A DNA stretch of 64,000 nucleotides from Methyloceanibacter caenitepidi (GTDB lineage Bacteria > Pseudomonadota > Alphaproteobacteria > Rhizobiales > Methyloligellaceae), in NCBI RefSeq assembly GCF_000828475.1, contig NZ_AP014648.1, positions 496,001-560,000 of the forward strand, read 5' to 3'. The number at the start of each line of letters is the position of its first letter. Position 1 is the first letter of the stretch. Positions 1 to 10,200 of this stretch are shown piece by piece. The position numbers were made by a program, and so were the translations under genes. The notes below the pieces were generated by a model. It saw nothing but the letters and a program-made list of their open reading frames with translations, made no database searches and was not told where the DNA came from.

Positions 1-1
1 C

Positions 2-130
2 GGGCTCCTTCTGCAGATCGTTGCCCTGGCTGCGCTCATCGCCTTCGGGCTCGCACTCTATTTCGCCATTGGCACGCTCACGGGCGCCGTGAAGCCCCGG
101 ACCTTCGTCAAGGACCTCCTAGGGCGCTGA
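2..130 (+). CDS. murJ: Lipid II flippase MurJ, C-terminal end (partial)
   Basis: Only the last 42 codons lie in the window; the reading frame is open from base 2 to a TGA at 128-130. The visible part is one hydrophobic helix (about residues 2-24 of the fragment) followed by a short basic tail that ends in DLLGR. This would suit the last membrane segment of the MurJ/MviN polysaccharide flippase, which moves lipid II across the inner membrane for peptidoglycan synthesis. The assignment rests mainly on position: murJ directly precedes trpS in many Hyphomicrobiales, and here only a CitE-like gene lies between them. The fragment alone does not prove the family; another polytopic membrane protein is possible. 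Confidence 0.55.
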   Translation, partial: GLLLQIVALAALIAFGLALYFAIGTLTGAVKPRTFVKDLLGR

Positions 131-217
131 ATTAGACCAAGGAACCAGTTCTCCCCGGTTGCGCCGCGACGATGTTGCAGTGCAATATCGGCGTTCGACA
201 GACATGGGGGAACTTGA

Positions 218-1108
218 ATGGCAGGTCGTCCGCGCCGCAGCGTGCTCTATATGCCCGGCTCCAACGCCCGGGCCCTGGAAAAGGCCAAAACGATCCCGGC
301 CGACGCGCTGATCTTCGACCTGGAAGACGCCGTCGCCCCGGACGACAAGGTCATGGCCCGGGAGCAGGTCTGCGCGGCCGCGGCCGCCGGCGGCTATGGC
401 GGCCGTGAGGTCGTAATCCGGGTGAACGCGCTCGAGACCCCCTGGGGCGCGGCGGACATCATGGCCGCCTGCAAGGCTGCACCCGACGCTATCCTGATCC
501 CGAAGGTCATCCACTCCGGCGACATCATCTCCGCCGCCAAGCTGTTGCAAAGCGTGCATGCACCGAAGAAGGTGCGGCTCTGGGCCATGATGGAGACGCC
601 CATGGCCATCCTCAACGCCCGCACCATTGCAGCAAGAGCGGTCTACGACGACAACCGGCTCGATTGCCTCGTCATGGGCACCAACGACCTCATCAAGGAG
701 AGCCGGGCCCGCGCGCTGCACGATCGTTTCGCCGTGGTGCCATGGCTTGCCATGACGCTCGCCGCCGCGCGCGCCTACCGGCTCGACATCATCGACGGCG
801 TCTACAACGACTTTCGCGACGTCGAGGGCTTCCGCGACGAGTGTGAGAAGGGCCGTATTCTCGGCATGGACGGCAAGACGCTGATCCACCCGACGCAGGT
901 GGCCCCCTGCAACGAGATCTTCTCGCCGAGCGAGGAGGAAGTCGAATGGTCCCGCAAGGTTATCGACGCGTTCGGCCGGCCGGAGAACGAGAAGAAGGGC
1001 GTCATCGTGGTCGAAGGCCACATGGTGGAGCGGTTGCACTTCAGCATGGCCCAGCGCGTCGTGGAGATCGCCGACCAGATCAGAGAGCTGGAAGCCTCGC
1101 TCGGCTAG
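218..1108 (+). CDS. CitE-like HpcH/HpaI-type lyase or malyl-CoA thioesterase
   Basis: A 296-residue protein of the CitE/malyl-CoA lyase (TIM-barrel) family. Visible family hallmarks are RRSVLYMPGSN near residues 6-16, FDLEDAV at 33-39, an MMETP motif carrying a likely metal-binding Glu, the MGTNDL segment, and GMDGKTLIHPTQV in the last third. Members cleave or hydrolyse short CoA esters such as citramalyl-, malyl- or methylmalyl-CoA with Mg2+. The length fits stand-alone CitE-like proteins and (3S)-malyl-CoA thioesterases rather than the citrate lyase complex, and no citD or citF genes are near. The ATG at 218 follows a GGGGGAACTT ribosome site. It lies between murJ and trpS, both on the same strand. 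The exact substrate cannot be set from the sequence. Confidence 0.85.
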   Translation: MAGRPRRSVLYMPGSNARALEKAKTIPADALIFDLEDAVAPDDKVMAREQVCAAAAAGGYGGREVVIRVNALETPWGAADIMAACKAAPDAILIPKVIHSGDIISAAKLLQSVHAPKKVRLWAMMETPMAILNARTIAARAVYDDNRLDCLVMGTNDLIKESRARALHDRFAVVPWLAMTLAAARAYRLDIIDGVYNDFRDVEGFRDECEKGRILGMDGKTLIHPTQVAPCNEIFSPSEEEVEWSRKVIDAFGRPENEKKGVIVVEGHMVERLHFSMAQRVVEIADQIRELEASLG

Positions 1109-1206
1109 CCGGATCGGTTTGTACGGACAGACCGGCCTCGTGAGCAGAGCAGCCTTGCGTGCGCGCCTGCCCCACGCCATAACGCCGCGTGGCTTAGGGC
1201 GAGGAT

Positions 1207-2253
1207 ATGCAAGACACTCCGACACATAAGACCCGGATCTTCTCCGGGGTTCAGCCGACGGGCAATCTGCATCTCGGCAACTATCTCGGGGCGATCAAAC
1301 GCTTCGTGGAGATGCAGGCGGACCATGAGTGCCTGTACTGCGTGGTGGACCTGCACGCCATCACCGTGTTCCAGGACCCGGACGAGCTGACCCACAACAC
1401 GCGCGAGGTCACGGCCGCCTATATCGCGGCCGGCATCGACCCGACGCAAAGCACGATCTTCAATCAGAGCCAGGTGTCGGGCCATGCGGAGCTCGCCTGG
1501 ATCCTCAACTGCGTCGCCCGCATCGGCTGGCTCAACCGCATGACCCAGTTCAAGGAGAAGGCGGGCAAGGACCGCGAGAAGGCGTCCGCCGGTCTCTACA
1601 TCTATCCGAACCTCATGGCGGCCGACGTGCTGCTCTATCACGCCACGCACGTACCGGTGGGCGAGGATCAGAAGCAGCATATCGAGCTCGCCCGCGACAT
1701 CGCCCAGAAGTTCAACAACGATTTCGCAGAGACGATTGCGCGCGTCGGCTATCCGGGCGGTTTCTTCCCGCTGCCCGAACCCGTGATCGCGGGCGCGGCC
1801 ACACGCGTCATGAGCTTCCGCGACGGCACCAAGAAGATGTCGAAGTCCGATCCGTCCGATCTCAGCCGGATCAACATGACCGACGACGAGGACACGATCG
1901 CCAAGAAGATCAGGAAGGCGAAGACCGATCCGGAGCCCCTGCCGTCCGAAGTGGACGGCTTGAAGGAACGTCCCGAGGCCGACAATCTCGTCGGCATCTA
2001 CGCGGCGCTGGCCGGGACGGGCAAGGACGCCGTGCTCGCGGACTACGGCGGGGGCGAGTTCTCGGCCTTCAAGGGCGCGCTGGTGGAACTGGCCACGGAG
2101 AAGCTCACGCCCATCGGGGATGAGATGCGCCGGCTGCTGTCGGACCCGGTCGAGATCGACCGCATCTTGGCCGACGGCGCGGCCCGCGCGCACAGCGTGG
2201 CCGATCCCATCCTGGCCAAAACCAAGGACATCATCGGCTTCATTAGAAGCTAG
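1207..2253 (+). CDS. trpS: Tryptophanyl-tRNA synthetase
   Basis: A 348-residue class I aminoacyl-tRNA synthetase that charges tRNA-Trp in the cytoplasm. The HIGH-type motif appears as HLGN (residues 22-25) within [10 protein letters not shown], and the KMSKS loop is intact at residues 210-214. Other TrpRS features include the [17 protein letters not shown] segment that shapes the active site. The length matches bacterial TrpRS, and the start fits an N-terminus beginning just before [10 protein letters not shown]. It is about 100 bases downstream of the CitE-like gene and converges with msrA, with a nested palindromic repeat in between. In related genomes murJ and trpS are direct neighbours, so the CitE gene is an insertion into that pair. 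Confidence 0.97.
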   Translation: MQDTPTHKTRIFSGVQPTGNLHLGNYLGAIKRFVEMQADHECLYCVVDLHAITVFQDPDELTHNTREVTAAYIAAGIDPTQSTIFNQSQVSGHAELAWILNCVARIGWLNRMTQFKEKAGKDREKASAGLYIYPNLMAADVLLYHATHVPVGEDQKQHIELARDIAQKFNNDFAETIARVGYPGGFFPLPEPVIAGAATRVMSFRDGTKKMSKSDPSDLSRINMTDDEDTIAKKIRKAKTDPEPLPSEVDGLKERPEADNLVGIYAALAGTGKDAVLADYGGGEFSAFKGALVELATEKLTPIGDEMRRLLSDPVEIDRILADGAARAHSVADPILAKTKDIIGFIRS

Positions 2254-2304
2254 GCTTCATCCGGAGCTGATGCTGTCATGCCTGCGAAAGCGGGCCACCG
2301 ATCC

Positions 2305-2384
2305 TCATCCTTCGAGGCCCGGCGCGTCATGCTGAGGTGCGCGCGACGCGCGCCTCGAAGCACACGCCGGGCGCCTCAGGATGA
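2305..2384. repeat. Nested palindromic intergenic repeat
   Basis: An imperfect inverted repeat of about 80 bases fills the space between the convergent trpS and msrA genes. Outer arms are TCATCCT...GAGGCCCGGCG on the left and CGCCGGGCGCCTC...AGGATGA on the right. Inside sits a second hairpin at 2334-2356 with arms GAGGTGCGCG and CGCGCGCCTC around CGA. It resembles the short palindromic elements scattered through Bradyrhizobium/Rhodopseudomonas-type genomes. It could act as a bidirectional terminator, although neither side has a T-run. I noticed only one copy in the window. Confidence 0.65.
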
Positions 2385-2394
2385 CGGCATCGCG

Positions 2395-3039
2395 TTAGGC
2401 TTCGACGCCGGTCCCGATGGGGCAGGCGACGCCCGTGCCGCCAAGTCCGCAATACCCCGCCGGGTTCTTGGCGAGGTATTGCTGGTGATAGGCTTCCGCG
2501 AAATAGAAGGTCGGGGCAGGCGCGATCTCGGTCGTGATGGCGCCCATGCCTTGCGCCTTGAGCGCCGCCTCGTAGGCCGCCTTCGATCTTTGCGCGGCCG
2601 CGGCCTGCTCGTCCGAGAACGTATAGATCGCCGAGCGGTACTGGGTGCCCACGTCGTTGCCCTGGCGCATGCCTTGGGTCGGGTCGTGGCTCTCCCAGAA
2701 CACCCTCAGGAGATCGTCGTAGCTGATCTCGTTGGGATCGAACACGACGAGCACCGCCTCGGTGTGCCCGGTCCGTCCGGTGCACACTTCGTCATAGGTG
2801 GGGTTCGGCGTCGGCCCGCCCGCATAGCCCACGGCCGTTACAGCCACGCCGGGCAGCTGCCAGAATTTCCGCTCCGCGCCCCAGAAACAGCCGAGGCCGA
2901 ACAGCGCCATTTGCGCGCCTTGCGGGTAGGGGCCCTTGAGGGGCGCGCCGTTGACGAAATGGGTCTGCGCCGTCGGGATCGCATGATCGCGGCCGGTCAT
3001 GGCCTCCGCGGCGCTGGGTATGGTGAGGGATTTGAGCAT
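2395..3039 (-). CDS. msrA: Peptide methionine-S-oxide reductase MsrA (cytoplasmic)
   Basis: Reduces methionine-S-sulfoxide in free or protein-bound methionine. From the chosen ATG at 3039 it is 214 residues, close to the 212 of E. coli MsrA, and the catalytic Cys in GCFWGAER falls at residue 51, the E. coli number. The C-terminal [15 protein letters not shown] holds the two recycling cysteines. The start at 3039 follows CGGAGA with good spacing; an upstream in-frame ATG at 3066 also follows a G-rich site and cannot be excluded. There is no signal peptide, so it acts in the cytoplasm. A second, exported msrA lies at 41378-41989. It converges with trpS. Confidence 0.95.
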   Translation of the reverse strand: MLKSLTIPSAAEAMTGRDHAIPTAQTHFVNGAPLKGPYPQGAQMALFGLGCFWGAERKFWQLPGVAVTAVGYAGGPTPNPTYDEVCTGRTGHTEAVLVVFDPNEISYDDLLRVFWESHDPTQGMRQGNDVGTQYRSAIYTFSDEQAAAAQRSKAAYEAALKAQGMGAITTEIAPAPTFYFAEAYHQQYLAKNPAGYCGLGGTGVACPIGTGVEA

Positions 3040-3119
3040 GAGGGTTCTCCGTATGAGCTCAAACATGGGGTTCCCCCGAACCGATTTCAGCGTCCGCGTC
3101 CATCACAAGCGCGCTAGCG

Positions 3120-3437
3120 CTAGTTGATGAAGACCTCCACCTCTTTGCGTTTCTGACCAAGCCAATAAAGGAACACGCCGAGGATCCCGAACACGACCCA
3201 GGTCGGCGCGGCGAGGATCGACAGCAGGATCGGGTCCCAAAGCCAGTCGCCCACGGTGTTGATCACCCACTGCCTGAACCCGTCCAGCATCTCCGGGAAC
3301 AGTTGGCGCCATTGCTCGCCGAGCGGCGTCACGGCCCAGGCTCCGCCGCCCGCCAGGCTCTTGGTGGCGTCGACGACGGCCGCGACCATGGCCAGCAACA
3401 GCAGCCAGATACCGAGGGTTCGTAGAACAAAGCGCAT
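3120..3437 (-). CDS. Small inner-membrane protein, unknown function
   Basis: A 105-residue protein with two clear hydrophobic segments, one at about residues 5-24 and one at about 70-92 (ILLSILAAPTWVVFGILGVFLY), and a charged KRKEVEVFIN tail. An amphipathic region with GEQWRQLFPEMLDGFRQW lies between them. The ATG at 3437 was chosen because it follows GGAG and begins directly before the first membrane segment; a longer frame to 3548 would add 37 residues without a better start. I recognise no named family with confidence. The gene ends about 80 bases before the msrA start on the same strand, so co-transcription is possible. Confidence 0.7.
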   Translation of the reverse strand: MRFVLRTLGIWLLLLAMVAAVVDATKSLAGGGAWAVTPLGEQWRQLFPEMLDGFRQWVINTVGDWLWDPILLSILAAPTWVVFGILGVFLYWLGQKRKEVEVFIN

Positions 3438-3611
3438 GGGCCGCAATCGCTCCGGTAGCGTTAACGCATTTCCGCTTTGATACGCGATCCGCCTTTCCGG
3501 TTCAAATGGCAGGTCAGGCGCCTTCGAAATGAGTGCCGAAAGGCCCATTCGCTCGCTTGAACGCGAAACACGGATCGCTATAGTGCGGCGCTTCGCTTTC
3601 AGCGCCCTTTA

Positions 3612-3701
3612 GGAGAGATGGCCGAGTGGTCGAAGGCGCACGCCTGGAACGCGTGTAGGCGGGTAACCGTCTCGAGGGTTCGAATCCCTCTCTCTCCGCC
3701 A
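3612..3701 (+). tRNA. tRNA-Ser (anticodon GGA)
   Basis: A 90-base class II tRNA. The acceptor arms GGAGAGA (3612-3618) and TCTCTCC (3691-3697) pair fully, followed by discriminator G and an encoded CCA (3699-3701). The anticodon loop in CGCCTGGAACGCG gives GGA, reading UCC/UCU serine codons. A long variable arm is present and the T-loop GGTTCGAATCC is canonical. Confidence 0.97.
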
Positions 3702-3774
3702 TGCTGCCTCTCGGCAATCTGTACAGTCTGATTGGCCCTTGCGCGCGACGCTATAGCCCAAGGGTACCGAAGGC

Positions 3775-5034
3775 CTACGCCGCGCGGCGCCGGGGCGGCC
3801 TGCGGCGCTTGCTGCGCTCCGGCCTTGAGGCGCCGGACGCCTGCTTCTGACCGCCTCGCTTGTGCTGGTTCGGCCGGCGCACCGGCTTGCCCTCGCGGCC
3901 GCCCGTCGGCGGCGTGCCGCTCGCGACCGGAATGTCGAACTTCATCAGCCGCTGGATCTGACGCAGCAGGCCCGCTTCGTCCGGAGCGCAGAGAGCGATG
4001 GCTTCGCCTTCGCGGCCCGCACGGGCTGTCCGCCCGATGCGGTGCACGTAGCTGTCGGGCACCTCGGGCAGATCATAGTTGATGACATAGACCACGCCCT
4101 TGATGTCGATGCCGCGCGAGGCGACGTCGGTCGCCACGAGCACCGTCACGCGGCCCTCGCGGAACGCCTTGATGGCGCGGTCCCGTTGGCCTTGCGTCTT
4201 GTTGCCGTGGATTGAGGCGGCGTTGTAGCCGTCGGCGATCAGGCTTTTCGAGAGCTTCTCGGCGCCGTGCTTGGTGCGTGCAAAGACGAGCGTCGTGGCA
4301 TCGAGATCGCTTGAAAGAATGTCGCGCAGTTTCGCGGGCTTCTCCGACTTCTCGAGGAAGTGCACCGACTGGGTGATCTTGTCGGCGACCTTGCCGGGCG
4401 GCGCGACTTGCACACGCTTCGGATCGTTGAGGTACGTGTGGGCGAGTTCTTCCATCTGCTTCGGCATCGTGGCCGAGAACAGCATGGTCTGGCGCGGCGT
4501 GCCCAGCCGGGGCGCGATCTTCCGCAGCGCATGGATAAAGCCCATGTCGAGCATCTGATCGGCCTCATCCAGGACGAGGTGACGCACGGTGCTAAGATCG
4601 ACCGCCCTGCGGTCCATCAGGTCGATGAGACGCCCGGGCGTCGCCACGAGGATATCGGTGCCGCGGCCGAGCATCTTGATCTGGTTGTAGAGCGACGCGC
4701 CGCCAACCACGGTCGCTACGTGCAGTTTCGTTTTCGCCGTGAGGACGCGCAAACTGTCGGCGATCTGGTTCACCAGCTCGCGCGTCGGCGCGAGGATGAG
4801 CGCCTTGGCGGTTTTCGGTGCGGGCCGTCCGGGCGCCGCGAGCAGATGCTCGATCAGCGGCAGGCCGAAAGCGAGAGTCTTGCCGGTGCCCGTCTGGGCA
4901 AGGCCGAGAATGTCGTGGCCTTCGAGGGCCAGCGGGATCGCCTGGTCTTGAATAGGGGTGGGAGTGGAAAATCCGGCGCGGGAAAGCGCCTCGTTCAAAG
5001 CCGGCGCGAGGCCGAGCGTATCGAAGTCTAACAA
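3775..5034 (-). CDS. rhlE: DEAD-box RNA helicase, RhlE type
   Basis: An ATP-dependent RNA helicase of 419 residues. Motifs in order are the Q-motif region (GFSTPTPIQ, 21-29), Walker A AQTGTGKT (46-53), [20 protein letters not shown] (about 156-159), SAT, then the second RecA domain with [17 protein letters not shown] and [10 protein letters not shown]. The C-terminal tail is strongly basic, ending in an Arg-rich stretch, as is common for RhlE-type proteins that bind structured RNA. I place the start at a TTG (5034) because AAAGGA sits six bases upstream and the protein then begins with the family-typical LDFDTLGL. The longer ATG-initiated frame adds 41 unconserved residues. A long leader region lies upstream. 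Likely roles are ribosome assembly and RNA turnover. Confidence 0.92.
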   Translation of the reverse strand: MLDFDTLGLAPALNEALSRAGFSTPTPIQDQAIPLALEGHDILGLAQTGTGKTLAFGLPLIEHLLAAPGRPAPKTAKALILAPTRELVNQIADSLRVLTAKTKLHVATVVGGASLYNQIKMLGRGTDILVATPGRLIDLMDRRAVDLSTVRHLVLDEADQMLDMGFIHALRKIAPRLGTPRQTMLFSATMPKQMEELAHTYLNDPKRVQVAPPGKVADKITQSVHFLEKSEKPAKLRDILSSDLDATTLVFARTKHGAEKLSKSLIADGYNAASIHGNKTQGQRDRAIKAFREGRVTVLVATDVASRGIDIKGVVYVINYDLPEVPDSYVHRIGRTARAGREGEAIALCAPDEAGLLRQIQRLMKFDIPVASGTPPTGGREGKPVRRPNQHKRGGQKQASGASRPERSKRRRPPRRRAA

Positions 5035-5402
5035 ATCGAATCCTTTTATTGCCGCGCTCAAAGCCCAACGGCCGCGCGGACGTGTTGCATGGCCGCGCGG
5101 GAGCGCGACATACGAGGGTGTTGCAAAAACCTCGGCGCTATCGGGCCTCGTGCCCAAGCGCGGCTTTGCATGAAGAACCCTGCGTGATGGGGAACTGGAA
5201 AGAGGAATCCGTGCTGCTGTGCCCTAAAATTTCGGGCGCGGCTGATTCACGCGGCAGCGCAGCGGTGCCCCTGACGTGAGGCACGGGGCCCGGAATGTCA
5301 AGCACTTACTGGCGCGGTGCGGTATTGCCGCACGAGCCTAGGCGGATGAAAGCGCCCGCCTAGGCAGGTTTGTTTGCCGCGCTTCCCGCCGATCAATAGC
5401 GC
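5035..5402. other. Intergenic region upstream of the helicase, with hairpins
   Basis: No credible gene is seen here. The region must hold the helicase promoter and leader (minus strand) and the 3' end of sthA. Near its left third is the imperfect palindrome CCTAAAATTTCGGG (about 5223-5236). At the sthA side are two hairpins in tandem (5317-5333 and 5336-5365). Long leaders are known before cold-induced DEAD-box helicase genes, but nothing here proves such control. Confidence 0.5.
5317..5365 (-). terminator. Tandem hairpins after sthA, possible terminator
   Basis: Two hairpins follow the sthA stop codon: GCCTAGGCGG / CCGCCTAGGC (5336-5365, ten perfect pairs around a ten-base loop) and GTGCGG / CCGCAC (5317-5333, five-base loop). 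There is no strong T-run on the sthA strand, so intrinsic termination is plausible but not certain. Confidence 0.45.
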
Positions 5403-6794
5403 CTAAATCTGGCTCATGCGATTCCACGCATCGAGCCCGGCCACCTTGTAGGCCTCGGCAAGGGTCGGGTAGTTGAACGTGTTCTCGACGAAGAAATCGA
5501 CCGTACCTTTGAGGTTGATCACCGCCTGGCCGATGTGGATCAGCTCGGTCGCGCCCTCGCCGATGATGTGCGCGCCGAGGAGCCTGCGTGTGTCCAGCGC
5601 GAAGATCAGCTTCAGGAACCCGTTGTCGACGCCCATGATGTGGCCGCGCGATGTCTCGCGGAACCGCGCCACGCCGCATTCGTAGGGTGTGCCGTTGGCC
5701 CGCACCTCTTCCTCCGATTGCCCCACGGTGGAGATTTCGGGCACCGCATAAATGCCGTAGGGAAACGCTTCGGGCGGCGGCGGGGCAGGCATGCCGAAAG
5801 CATGACAAGCGGCGAGACGCCCTTGTTCCATGGACGTGGAGGCAAGGCTCGGGAAGCCGATCACGTCGCCGGCCGCATAGATGTTGGGGACGGCGCTCTG
5901 AAACGTCTCCGGATCGACCTTCAGCCTGCCGCGCTTGTCAGGCTCGAGCCCGATCGCCTCGAGGTTCAGGCTCTCCACGTTGCCGGAGCGGCCGGCAGCG
6001 AACAGCACGAATTCCGACGACACCTTGCGCCCGTCGTTCAGCGCAATCGAAACGCGATGATCGGACTGAGTGATGTCCTTCACCGCGGCGCCGAGGCGGA
6101 CGATCATGCCGCGGTCGCGCATCTGGTGGATGAAGTCCTCGACAATCTCCTTGTCGAGAAAGTCGAGAATGGTGTCGCGTCCTTCGATGAGCGTGACGGG
6201 AACATCGAGCGCCGAAAAGATCGTCGCGTATTCGACGCCGATCACGCCGCCGCCGATCACAGTGAGCGAGCGGGGCAGGTGCTCGATCTCCAGGATATCG
6301 TCGCTGTCGTAGATCCGCTTGCCGTCGAACGGAACGTGTCCGGGGCGGAAGGGACGAGTGCCAACCGCTATCACGGCCTTGTCGAAGCCCACGCGCCAGG
6401 TCTCTTCGGACTCCGTGGTCAGCTCGACCTCATTGGGGCCGATGAAGCGAGCCGATGCGAGGGCGAAGTCGACCATGTTGCGCATGAACTGGTGCTCGAG
6501 CACCTCGACTTCGTGATCGAGTGTCTTGTAGAGGCGCTCGGTGAGGTCGACGGCGCTGATGTCCTGCTTCACCCGGTAGGAGCGCCCGTAGAACCCGCGC
6601 TCACGCCAGCCACTCAGGTTCAGGACGGTCTCGCGCAACGTCTTCGACGGGATCGTGCCGGTGTGGACGGAAACGCCGCCGAGCCGCCGTCCCCGATCGA
6701 CGACCAGGACCGACTTCCCGAACTTCGCCGACTGGACAGCCGCCCGCCGCCCTGCGGGCCCGCTGCCGATCACCAACATATCCACCTTGTCCAT
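5403..6794 (-). CDS. sthA: Soluble pyridine nucleotide transhydrogenase
   Basis: A 463-residue flavoprotein of the pyridine nucleotide-disulfide oxidoreductase family. It begins with the FAD-binding VIGSGPAG (residues 8-15) and has a second Rossmann motif, VIGGGVIGVEYA, for the NAD(P) domain, then AAGRSGNVESLNLEAIGL and YAAGDVIG. In lipoamide dehydrogenase the active site reads GxxCxxxxC; here it is GVSVHTGTIPSK, with Thr in place of the second Cys and no redox disulfide. That is the signature of the Si-specific soluble transhydrogenase, which exchanges hydride between NADPH and NAD+. The ATG at 6794 follows GGGGGGA; the longer open frame to 6872 lacks a better start. It is divergent from the large FAAL-type gene. 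Confidence 0.93.
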   Translation of the reverse strand: MDKVDMLVIGSGPAGRRAAVQSAKFGKSVLVVDRGRRLGGVSVHTGTIPSKTLRETVLNLSGWRERGFYGRSYRVKQDISAVDLTERLYKTLDHEVEVLEHQFMRNMVDFALASARFIGPNEVELTTESEETWRVGFDKAVIAVGTRPFRPGHVPFDGKRIYDSDDILEIEHLPRSLTVIGGGVIGVEYATIFSALDVPVTLIEGRDTILDFLDKEIVEDFIHQMRDRGMIVRLGAAVKDITQSDHRVSIALNDGRKVSSEFVLFAAGRSGNVESLNLEAIGLEPDKRGRLKVDPETFQSAVPNIYAAGDVIGFPSLASTSMEQGRLAACHAFGMPAPPPPEAFPYGIYAVPEISTVGQSEEEVRANGTPYECGVARFRETSRGHIMGVDNGFLKLIFALDTRRLLGAHIIGEGATELIHIGQAVINLKGTVDFFVENTFNYPTLAEAYKVAGLDAWNRMSQI

Positions 6795-7232
6795 GTTCCC
6801 CCCGTTTCTTGTCCCGCTAGGCGAAAAAGCCAGTGCTGGCACATGCAAGTTTCGTACAAGTGACGGGCACACGAGAAACCGCAGAAGCCTCTAGCTTCTT
6901 GCGCAGAGCATACGCGCAGGGGCCGTGGACGGGCCGGTTTTGCTTGCAAAAACGGCACTCGTCGCCTATTTGCCCAGGGTCGGGTCGGCCGGGGGGCGCT
7001 TCTCAAAATCGGCGTTCGGGAAACGATTTTCCTTGGGTGATTTCGGCACGGCTAGGGCTGTGCGACGATCCCGTATGCCTTCGTGCCGCGCATCTCTTGT
7101 GGGGCTTTAAGTGATCGGGACCCGAGCTGCAGCCAGCGAGGCTATGCTTCGAGATGCACCGTGCATGGGGTGCGGCGCTGCTAACCGACAGGGGTGTGTT
7201 CCCGATCTTCCGGCGCACGAACAGCAACGACC
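6795..7232. other. Divergent intergenic region with two small palindromes
   Basis: This stretch separates the divergent sthA and FAAL-type genes and should hold both promoters. I see no convincing coding sequence; the open frames across it have no ribosome sites. Two dyads stand out: TTTTGC-TT-GCAAAA at 6938-6951 and GGAAA-CGAT-TTTCC at 7019-7032. Either could be an operator, but no cognate regulator is encoded nearby. Confidence 0.45.
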
Positions 7233-10200
7233 GTGAACATCAACATCGCCCCGTCCGTCAATATCAATTCCATCCTGCGAGATTGGGTCGAGCGGCAGCC
7301 CGCACGCCGGTTGTTCGCCTTCGTCAATTCCCGGGGCGAGACGCTCGAGGACTATGACTATGTGGGGTTCGCGGCGCGCGTAGAGACGCTCGCGGCGCGG
7401 CTTGCCGAAACGGACGGCTTGCGGCCGGGCGACCGTGTTGTCCTGACCTACCAGCCGGGGCTCGAACTGGTGGCGGCGTTGTTCGCCTGTTCGAAAGTCG
7501 GGCTGATTCCCATACCGACGCCGCCGCTGAGCGCCTTCGATTTCGTTGCCTGGGTCGGGCGGATCGACCACATCGTTGCGGACAGCGGCGCAAGTCTGTG
7601 GCTCGCCTGCGGGCGCACGCTCGAGTTTTTTGCCGATGGGCGCCAACGCTATACCGATCCGATGTCGCGCGCGGGGGCGGACAGTCTCGATGCGCTGCCC
7701 GTGGTCGAGACGACGGCGATCGAGACTGATCCGAATGCCGCGGCGCCGGAGAAGCCACACCCGATCGCCTTTCTTCAATACACGTCCGGTTCGACGAGCA
7801 ATCCCAAGGGCGTCTGCGTTTCGCACCAAAACCTGATCGCGAACTGCCGTGCCGTGGTCGACTACGACAACCAGATCGCGGTGACCTGGCTGCCACAGCA
7901 CCACGACATGGGGCTGATCGGCTACTACATCTACGCGGTGCTCTCGGGTGGCACCACATGGGGAATGTCGCCGCGTTCCTTCATGCAGAACCCGTCCATT
8001 TGGCTGGAACTGCTGACACGCCACAAGGCGACAGCGACCTCCGTTCCGAACTTCGCGCTGGAGCTCTGCCTCAACGAGCGCCATGTCCCACCCGCCGATC
8101 TCGATCGCTACGATCTTTCTTCGCTGCGCATGCTGATGGTCGCGGCCGAGCCCGTCTCGCCCGAAACGTTCGAGGCATTCCGGCGGAAATTCGCGCGCTG
8201 CGGTCTCAAGGACGAAGGCTTCTTCACCGCTTATGGCCTTGCGGAGTTCACGCTCGCGGTGTCGAGCCGCGGGCGCCGCGCCATCTCCGTGGATCGGCGC
8301 CGTCTGGCCCAAGGTCAGGCGTCGGTCGTCACCGAAACGACGGGCGTGAGTCATGCGCTGCCCCTCATGAGCTGCGGGCGTGCGCTCGGCGACACGGATA
8401 TTCGGATCGTCGATCCCGACACCGGCATTGAGGTGCCGGATGGTCGGACCGGCGAGATCTGGTGCGCCGGCGCCGGACGCGCGATGGGCTATTGGCAGAA
8501 GCCGGAAGACAACCGCGACATCTTCGATGCTCGGTTGGTCGGCGCCGCCGGTGTTGACACGCCGTTTCTGCGCACCGGCGATATCGGCTTCATGCAGGAC
8601 GGAGAACTCTTCGTCTGCGGCCGCCTTAAGGACATGATTATCATCCGTGGGCAGAATATTTACCCAGAGGATATCGAAGCGTTGGCGCTGCAAGTTTATC
8701 CCCAACTGCGCCGCAACGGCGTCGTGGCGTTCTCAAGCGGCGACGGGACGGAGACGGACATTACGCTGGTGGCCGAGATCGCGCGGGGCAACGAGATGCC
8801 GGACGAAGTCGAGATCGTCCGCGTGATCCGCGAGGGGCTCCAGGTTCCCGTGGCGCGCGTCGTATTTGTGCCGCCGCGCTCGGTCGCCCGCACGAGTTCG
8901 GGCAAGGTGCGCCGCGCCCGCACGCGCGAGTTCTTGGAAACCGGACAGATGCCGCTCCTTCTCGACACGCGCCACGCTCTGGCGGCCGCGCGGACGGACG
9001 GGAAGTCAGATGTCTATGAGCTAGAGCTGTTGAAGGACCGCTACGGCATCACCGGCGAAGAGGACTACACGCTGTTCGACGCAGGGATCGACTCGCTCGA
9101 TCTCGTCGTGTTCCTGAATTGGATCAAGGACTCGCTCGTCGATCGCAATGCGCCGGAGCTGGCCGAGCGGGTTAATCCGCGCCTTCTGTCGTCGATCTCC
9201 ATTCGTGATCTGTTTGCCCTTGTTCGTCAGTTCGTGACGGCGCCCGCCGCCGCCACCCGGGCCATGGCCGAGTTCTTCGCGCATGCCTATGAGGCGCGCG
9301 TCGCCGCCGAGAAGGAGAAGATGCTCGCGGATCGCAGCTATCATGCGGTCGACCGCCGCGCCGCCAACCCACCCGGCCAAAAAATCGGAACGCTGCTCAC
9401 GGGCGGGACCGGCTTTCTCGGCCCGTTCCTGATCGACGCGCTCCTCAAGCAATCGGACGAGGACCTGCACGTGTTGGTGCGGGGGCGCAGCCTCGAGCAG
9501 GCTCGCGCGCGTCTGGACAAGGCCTTCCTCGAAAACATCACCGGCCCGGACAGTCGCAAGGCCTACGAGAAACGGGTTCACGTGGTCCTCGGAGATCTGG
9601 AGGCGCCGCGTCTCGGTCTCGACGAGGCGGCCTGGTCTCGCCTGGCTGACGGCGTCGATACGGTCTATCACAACGGCGCGCTGGTGAATTACCTGCTCAC
9701 TTACGATCACATGCGGGCCGCGAACGTTGTCGGCACGTCCGAGGTTCTGGACCTCTGCTTTACCGGCCGCGACAAGGTGCTCAACTACCTCTCGACCACC
9801 TTCATCTTCGGCTGGGCCGTCAAGGATTTCCTCTACGAGAGCGACAATAACGACGCCATGGACCGTCTCGACTTCGGCTACAGCCAGACAAAATGGGCTG
9901 CCGAGCAGAAGGTCTTCGCCGCCATGCGGCAGGGCCTCAAGGCGCGCGTCTTCCGGCCATCGCTGGTGACGCCGGCGCTCAACGGCAACGGCGGCAACCT
10001 CGACATCGCGTTGCGCCTGCTGAGCTTCATCGTCAAGCACGGCCTCGGCGTCACCGCGGGCAATCAGGTGAGCTTCATGCCGGCCGACATCTCCGCCGAC
10101 AATATGATCGCCATCGCGCGCCAAGAGGAGACGCTGGGTCAGACTTTCCATGTGGTGCGCGACCACCACGAGACCATGCCGATGATCACCGACATCATCG

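Noticed and set aside
7107..8705. A 532-codon open frame antisense to the FAAL domain
   Set aside because: The real gene on the other strand is strongly supported by motifs; the antisense frame has none.
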